This document shows, in pieces, positions 58,797 through 64,000 of a DNA stretch of 64,000 nucleotides. The notes beneath the pieces were generated by a model. The model was not told the DNA's origin. It made no database searches and saw nothing but the letters and a program-made list of their open reading frames with translations. The translations under genes were made by a program, and so were the position numbers. Source of the stretch: Betaproteobacteria bacterium (GTDB taxonomy: Bacteria > Pseudomonadota > Gammaproteobacteria > Burkholderiales > Rhodocyclaceae); NCBI GenBank assembly GCA_020621865.1, contig JAHRYW010000001.1, forward strand, positions 267,577 to 331,576. Direction: 5' to 3'. How positions within the stretch are numbered: position 1 is the first letter of the stretch; each line of letters starts with the position of its first letter.

Positions 58797-59744
58797 TTGA
58801 AACTCAAAGATCCCATTGTTGAAGTCCCCCAAACGATTTGCTGGTATGAGGGGTTACGTGTCGCGCTCGGACAAAAAAAGCCGTATGGCATTGAAAAAAT
58901 GGTTGAACCAGAGGCATTTCGTCAGCGTAGTAGCGGTTTTTCGCATAACAACAAATGGAGCCGATACAAAGTTGGACTGCATCTTCCTCAGAGGAGTGTG
59001 AGGGAAAAGGGGGAGCGTGTATGTCCAGGTTCCAGCGCTGTACTGCTTCATCCTCTCTGGAAAATAGCAAGCCTAAGGCCCGAAAAATGCATCGCTGAAT
59101 TTGCCGATGAATGGCTTCGCGATCTAGGCCAGGAGATTCGCCCTTGGTTTTTTCGACATGCTTCAGTTGGTGCCCAGGAGGTTCGAAGAGGCATTTCGGA
59201 ACGGAAGCTCCTTCTTCTGAGGCAACGTGCTGATCTTGATGCGTTGGCAGCTTTGTCGATTCTGCTTAGAGAGGCTGCAGAAAATCATCGTTACAAACTT
59301 TCAATGGCGATTGGAGATGCCCTTTTCAGAACTTTGCTTCAATGTTCTGTTTGTGCTGCAGAGCCTCTAAAGGTGGCATTGCCGAAGATTTTCGAGATGC
59401 TGGTTGAGCGTGTTTTTCCTCTCGCTTGCGATCGACATCATGCGATTTGTTTTGAGGGGTTGGATATCGCCACGTTCTGTTCGCTCTTTCAGCGTGCAAT
59501 TCATCAACTACGAATTGCTTGTGGTAAGCCACCGGGAACTATTGGCACAAATGAAGTGGATAGAGTGGTGGACTTGGGTTTTAAGATGAAGCCTTTCCCA
59601 TGGCTTTGTTTCTCTAAGCCAATACGGCCATTAGATAGGCACAAGGACTATGTACGCTCAGAGGAGCGTTTTTGCGAATTCATTCATGCTTGGCAAAGGG
59701 TGGGTGAGCAGATGCAAAATCTAGAATCTTTAGCTGCTTACTGA
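58797..59744 (+). CDS. Hypothetical protein next to Tn7-like module
   Basis: A 315-residue soluble protein from a TTG start with no recognised domain. Cys and His residues are scattered (CSVCAAEP; CDRHHAICFEG) but form no clear zinc motif. It is divergent from the transposition genes and could be cargo or a transposition accessory. The 305 bp between it and hsdR contain nothing I can name. Confidence 0.6.
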   Translation: MKLKDPIVEVPQTICWYEGLRVALGQKKPYGIEKMVEPEAFRQRSSGFSHNNKWSRYKVGLHLPQRSVREKGERVCPGSSAVLLHPLWKIASLRPEKCIAEFADEWLRDLGQEIRPWFFRHASVGAQEVRRGISERKLLLLRQRADLDALAALSILLREAAENHRYKLSMAIGDALFRTLLQCSVCAAEPLKVALPKIFEMLVERVFPLACDRHHAICFEGLDIATFCSLFQRAIHQLRIACGKPPGTIGTNEVDRVVDLGFKMKPFPWLCFSKPIRPLDRHKDYVRSEERFCEFIHAWQRVGEQMQNLESLAAY

Positions 59745-60049
59745 AGCTGCTACTGCTTGCGAGAGCACAATTAACCTCTGCCTTCCTAATCTCAAGGCCG
59801 TTTGGGGTTCTCCATTTCTTGCTACCGTCTTACCAGATTGCTTTGGGCAGCAAATTTTCAAAGGCTCAAGAACATTTCCAGGCGCTCATGAGTAAGTGGC
59901 AAGCAGCAATTTGCGTCACGGAAAAATCACCGGAAGCATCTCAGCAAGAGGGAAATTAGCCGTTTTCACTACGAAACGATAAAACGTGTCCTATTGGCGG
60001 CATAATCCAACGCATTCGTCATTTCAATGTGCGAGAGCGCACATTCTTC

Positions 60050-62398
60050 ATGGACAAAAAAACGCTTTCCGAGCGGGACATCTGTACCAAGTTCATCACT
60101 CCGGCCCTTGAGGCATGCGGTTGGGACAGAAACTCGCAATTTCTTGAGGAAGTGAACCTCACGAGTGGTCGGGTCGTTGTCCGGGGCAACAAGGCCAAAC
60201 GCGACGAAAAGACCATCCGCCGCGCCGATTATGTTCTCTATTACAAACCCGGCATTCCCATCGCCGTGGTCGAGGCCAAGGACAACAAGCACTCAGTTCG
60301 TGATGGCATTCAGCAAGGCCTAGCCTACGCCGAGATGCTCGATGTGCCATTTGCCTTTTCCAGTAACGGGGACGGTTTCCTGTGGCATGACAAGACCGCC
60401 AGCGGCGGTTTAATCGAATGCGAGATTGCGTTGGATGAATTCCCCTCGCCGGATCTGCTCTGGCAGCGCTATCTGGCATGGAAAGGCATTACTGCGGCTG
60501 CAGAACCTGTTTTTGCACAGGATTACTACACGACCGGCAAATTACCGCGCTACTACCAGTTGAACGCGGTCAATCGGGCTGTTGAGGCCATTGCCAAAGG
60601 GCAGGATCGCGTCCTTCTGGTCATGGCTACGGGCACCGGCAAAACTTTCACTGCCTTTCAGATCATATGGCGCCTCTGGAAAGCACGGGCAGCGAAGCGC
60701 ATCTTATTTCTGGCCGACCGCAACATCCTCGTCGACCAGACCAAGACCAACGACTTCAAGCCTTTCGCCGGGGCGATGACCAAGATCGAGAAGCGCCAGG
60801 TCGACAAATCCTACGAAATCTACCTGTCGCTGTATCAGGCCGTCACCGGCAGCGAAGAAGAGCAGAACATCTACAAGCAGTTCAGCCCTGACTTTTTCGA
60901 TCTCATCGTAATCGACGAATGCCATCGCGGCAGCGCTGCCGAAGACTCCGCCTGGCGGCTAATTCTCGATTACTTCAGTTCTGCCGTACACCTTGGCCTG
61001 ACCGCCACGCCCAAGGAAACAGAAGAAATCTCGAACATCACCTATTTTGGCGAACCGGTTTATACATACTCGCTGAAGCAAGGGATCGAGGATGGTTTCC
61101 TGGCCCCCTATAAGGTGATCCGCGTCGACATGGACAAGGATCTCGGCTGGCGCCCCACGCAAGGCAAGGTGGACAGCAAGGGACAAGTCGTCGAGGACCG
61201 TATCTACAATGCCTCCGACATGAACAAGACGCTGGTGCTCACCCAGCGGGATCAGGCGGTGGCCAAACGAATCTCCGAATTCCTCAAGGCAACAGACCGC
61301 ATGTCGAAGACGATTGTTTTCTGCGAAGACATCGACCATGCCGCCCGGATGCGCCAGGCGTTGATCAATGCCAACCCGGATCTGGCTAGCCTGAATCCGA
61401 AATACGTGATGCAGATCACTGGCGACAACGACGAAGGTAAGCTAGAACTCGACAACTTCATCAACCCGCGCAAAGCCTACCCGGTCATTGCCTGTACCTC
61501 GCGGTTGATGACGACCGGTGTCGATGCCAAGACCTGCAAGCTGGTCGTCCTTGATCGAACGATCAACTCGATGACCGAGTTCAAACAGATCATCGGTCGC
61601 GGCACACGGATTGACGAAGACTACGGCAAGCTCTGGTTCACGATTCTCGATTTTAAGCGCGCCACCGAATTATTTGCGGATGAAGCCTTCGATGGCGAGC
61701 CGGTGGTGATTTACGAGCCGCAGTCAGAAGATCCCGTTGTCCCCCCCGAAGAGGTCGACCTGACGGGCGGAGATGAACCTGGTATCACTACGGCCGGCCC
61801 CGGCGAAGGCGGAATGATTGGAGATCCGCCAGGTGGCGGGCGTATCAAATACGTCATTGACGACGTTTCGGTTTACGTCGTCAATGAGCGTGTCCAGTAT
61901 TACGGCAACGACGGCAAGCTGATCACCGAATCGCTCAAGGACTTCACGCGCATTCAGATCAACAAGCGCTTCACCTCGCTGGATAACTTCCTGCAGACTT
62001 GGAACGATGCCGACAAGAAGGCAGCAATCATTGCCGAACTGGAAGAGCAGGGCATCTTCTTTGATGAGCTGGCCAAGGAAACCGGAAAGGAGATCGATCC
62101 ATTCGATCTGATCTGCCACGTTGCCTTCGGGCAAAAGCCACTCACCCGGCGCGAACGCGCCAACCAGGTCAAAAAACGTGACTACTTCGCCAAATACGGA
62201 GGCACGGCCCGCAAGGTGCTGGAGCTCCTGCTCGACAAATATGCTGACGAAGGCATCGGCAATATCGAACAAATGGAGGTGCTACGCGTGGCGCCACTGG
62301 ACCAGTTCGGTTCGCCTGTAGAAATCATTCAGGCCTTTGGTGGCAAGCCCCAGTACCAGGCAGCTATCCGGGATCTCGAACAGCAGCTTTATCACTAA
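60050..62398 (+). CDS. hsdR: Type I restriction enzyme R subunit
   Basis: A 782-residue translocase/nuclease. The N-terminal nuclease domain ([23 protein letters not shown]) has the PD-ExK-type D...EAK. SF2 helicase motifs follow: [16 protein letters not shown] (I), [10 protein letters not shown] (II) and [12 protein letters not shown] (III), with a C-terminal motif VI region [14 protein letters not shown]. An ATG at 60050 or an upstream GTG at 60029 could start it; a GTGCG/CGCAC hairpin lies between them. It heads a plus-strand hsd operon. Confidence 0.93.
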   Translation: MDKKTLSERDICTKFITPALEACGWDRNSQFLEEVNLTSGRVVVRGNKAKRDEKTIRRADYVLYYKPGIPIAVVEAKDNKHSVRDGIQQGLAYAEMLDVPFAFSSNGDGFLWHDKTASGGLIECEIALDEFPSPDLLWQRYLAWKGITAAAEPVFAQDYYTTGKLPRYYQLNAVNRAVEAIAKGQDRVLLVMATGTGKTFTAFQIIWRLWKARAAKRILFLADRNILVDQTKTNDFKPFAGAMTKIEKRQVDKSYEIYLSLYQAVTGSEEEQNIYKQFSPDFFDLIVIDECHRGSAAEDSAWRLILDYFSSAVHLGLTATPKETEEISNITYFGEPVYTYSLKQGIEDGFLAPYKVIRVDMDKDLGWRPTQGKVDSKGQVVEDRIYNASDMNKTLVLTQRDQAVAKRISEFLKATDRMSKTIVFCEDIDHAARMRQALINANPDLASLNPKYVMQITGDNDEGKLELDNFINPRKAYPVIACTSRLMTTGVDAKTCKLVVLDRTINSMTEFKQIIGRGTRIDEDYGKLWFTILDFKRATELFADEAFDGEPVVIYEPQSEDPVVPPEEVDLTGGDEPGITTAGPGEGGMIGDPPGGGRIKYVIDDVSVYVVNERVQYYGNDGKLITESLKDFTRIQINKRFTSLDNFLQTWNDADKKAAIIAELEEQGIFFDELAKETGKEIDPFDLICHVAFGQKPLTRRERANQVKKRDYFAKYGGTARKVLELLLDKYADEGIGNIEQMEVLRVAPLDQFGSPVEIIQAFGGKPQYQAAIRDLEQQLYH

Positions 62399-62403
62399 CT
62401 CAC

Positions 62404-62916
62404 ATGCCTATTGATCAGTGCCCCCATACCTTCCAACAACTGGCGTCCCTAAGATTGCCGGAGTTGATGGCGCAGATGCGACGCAGCATGACTCAAGCGC
62501 AGCCAATGGAAATCTTTGCCAGAGCGGGTTTAGGCGAGAAATCAGTGGCAAAGGAACTCGGTATTTCTGGAGATTTTCCCGGCTGCTATGTCTTGATTGA
62601 AAATAATATGCCGCTGTATGTAGGCATTTCTCGTGGGGTTCTCAAGCGTCTTCGCCAGCATGTCCTTGGTAAAACGCATTTCGATGCCTCACTCGCTTAC
62701 CGAATGGCCAGTCATGCCATTGGACATGAACTAACCCGCTCGGAGGCCATGCAGCATCCAGAGGTCAAGGCTGAGTTTGATGCAGCCCAAACCCGCTTGC
62801 GGGCGATGCACGTAGCTTTTATCAAGATCCAGAACGATCTGGAAATCTACCTGTTCGAGGCATACTGCGCGATGGAACTCGACACCTCGGTTTGGAATAC
62901 TTTCCGTACTCACTAA
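62404..62916 (+). CDS. GIY-YIG domain protein within the hsd operon
   Basis: A 170-residue protein 5 nt after hsdR. A GIY-YIG-type core is visible: GCYVLIENNMPLYVGISRGVLKRLRQH, with the Tyr and Arg positions kept. The catalytic Glu may be in IYLFEAYCAMEL. A nuclease sitting between hsdR and hsdM is not a standard subunit; it could be an added effector. Confidence 0.8.
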   Translation: MPIDQCPHTFQQLASLRLPELMAQMRRSMTQAQPMEIFARAGLGEKSVAKELGISGDFPGCYVLIENNMPLYVGISRGVLKRLRQHVLGKTHFDASLAYRMASHAIGHELTRSEAMQHPEVKAEFDAAQTRLRAMHVAFIKIQNDLEIYLFEAYCAMELDTSVWNTFRTH

Positions 62917-62954
62917 ACCGGCAGCACAACTCAAGAATAAGAAAGCAGCACCGT

Positions 62955-64000
62955 ATGACCATCAGCACCACCTTCATCAAATCCATCCAGGACATCATGC
63001 GCCAGGATGCCGGCGTTGATGGCGACGCGCAGCGGATTTCGCAGCTTTCCTGGCTGCTCTTCCTGAAAATCTTCGACGATCAGGAAACGGAACTGGAGTT
63101 GTTGCGCGACAGCTACAAGTCACCCATCCCGGAGCACCTCCGTTGGCGCCACTGGGCGGCCAATACTGAGGGGATGACCGGTGAAGAACTGCAAGACTTC
63201 ATCAACAACACGCTCTTCCCCAAGCTCAAGGGCTTGAATGCCGACCCGGTGCGCAATCCACGCGGTTATGTCGTCCAGCAGGTGTTTGAAGACGCCTTCA
63301 ACTACATGAAGTCCGGCCAGTTGCTGCGTCAGGTGGTGAACAAGATCAACGAGATTGACTTCAACAATCGCAGCGACCGCCATCTCTTCAACGATCTCTA
63401 CGAAAAAATCCTCAAGGATCTGCAAAGCGCTGGGAATGCGGGTGAGTTCTATACGCCGCGTGCTGTCACCCAGTTCATGGTCGATCAGGTCAATCCTCGC
63501 CTTGGTGAAAAGATTCTCGACCCGGCCTGTGGCACCGGCGGCTTTCTCGCCTGCACGCTGGAACACCTGAAAGCCCAGCGCAAGAGTGTCGAAGATGACG
63601 CCCTGCTTCAAGCCGCTATCCACGGTGTGGAAAAGAAGCAAATGCCGCATCTGCTGTGCACCACCAACATGCTGCTGCACGGCATTGAAGTGCCCAGCCA
63701 GATTCGTCACGACAACACCCTGTCTCGCCCGCTGATCGACTATGGCCCGCGTGATCAGGTCGATGTCATCCTGACCAATCCGCCCTTCGGCGGTACAGAG
63801 GAACCTGGCACCGAAGCCAACTTCCCGGCCGACGTTCGCACCAAGGAAACCGCCGACCTCTTCCTCGTACTGATCATCGAACTGCTCCGCCACAACGGCC
63901 GCGCCGCCGTCGTCTTGCCCGATGGCACACTGTTCGGAGAGGGCGTCAAAACGCGCATCAAGGAAAAGCTTCTCAGCGAATGCAATCTGCACACCATCGT
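62955..64000 (+). CDS. hsdM: Type I restriction-modification DNA methyltransferase (partial)
   Basis: N6-adenine methyltransferase subunit, open to the right edge of the window (about 348 residues seen). The N-terminal HsdM domain is QRISQLSWLLFLKIFDDQETELE. The AdoMet motif I is ILDPACGTGGFLACT and motif IV ILTNPPFGG. The ATG at 62955 is the first in frame. The specificity subunit hsdS is expected beyond the window. Confidence 0.93.
   Translation, partial: MTISTTFIKSIQDIMRQDAGVDGDAQRISQLSWLLFLKIFDDQETELELLRDSYKSPIPEHLRWRHWAANTEGMTGEELQDFINNTLFPKLKGLNADPVRNPRGYVVQQVFEDAFNYMKSGQLLRQVVNKINEIDFNNRSDRHLFNDLYEKILKDLQSAGNAGEFYTPRAVTQFMVDQVNPRLGEKILDPACGTGGFLACTLEHLKAQRKSVEDDALLQAAIHGVEKKQMPHLLCTTNMLLHGIEVPSQIRHDNTLSRPLIDYGPRDQVDVILTNPPFGGTEEPGTEANFPADVRTKETADLFLVLIIELLRHNGRAAVVLPDGTLFGEGVKTRIKEKLLSECNLHTI

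Overview
The window looks like a chromosomal segment of a GC-rich betaproteobacterium, most plausibly of the Rhodocyclales (Dechloromonas/Azonexus-like). The reasons are a torF-glnK-amtB operon, a multi-subunit tungsten-type aldehyde:ferredoxin-oxidoreductase-like operon, a respiratory selenocysteine formate dehydrogenase, and YheS/ThrH/ComM/UbiK-type housekeeping genes. The genus is an inference; no rRNA is present to settle it.

Positions 1-12400 form a selenium/molybdenum formate-respiration block. It holds the three-subunit membrane formate dehydrogenase (fdnGHI type; the catalytic subunit is read through an in-frame TGA as selenocysteine at residue 196, with a SECIS hairpin just after it), fdhE, and then the selenocysteine machinery selA, selB and tRNA-Sec. 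A flavocytochrome-c/SQR-like flavoprotein sits between selA and selB. After tRNA-Sec come a GcvH-like lipoyl-domain protein, a DsrE-like protein and mobA, which supplies the bis-MGD cofactor used by the dehydrogenase.

Positions 13100-21400 (minus strand) are one long transcription unit: AOR Fe-S subunit, AOR catalytic subunit, FAD oxidoreductase, MoaD-like carrier, a small unknown, a RavA-like MoxR AAA+ ATPase, a ViaA-like VWA protein and a DUF364-type protein. I read it as an aldehyde oxidoreductase plus its cofactor-loading helpers. Positions 21700-39750 are ordinary core genes: rhodanese, MFS exporter, comM, ubiK, nitrogen-regulated torF-glnK-amtB behind a sigma54 promoter and an NtrC site, phosphodiesterase, purU, thrH, ABC-F ATPase, two HD-GYP proteins around a charged coiled-coil protein, mutY and flavin reductase. 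A short dispersed DNA repeat recurs six times between 8.9 and 35.1 kb, several times inside genes in the coding orientation.

From a tRNA-Gly at 39776 onward the sequence changes to accessory DNA with lower GC in many stretches. It holds an XRE/ImmA metallopeptidase cassette with a palindromic operator, a tightly coupled HAD-phosphoribosyltransferase/DprA-like/phosphoribosyltransferase operon (the best candidate here for an undescribed, possibly defensive system), HNH and SRAP proteins, a LexA-controlled umuDC operon with a small zinc-ribbon leader gene, YggL and two small proteins. These are followed by a Tn7-like transposition module with a fused TnsA-TnsB, TnsC and TniQ, and a type I restriction-modification locus (hsdR, a GIY-YIG protein, hsdM running off the right end). 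No CRISPR array was seen.
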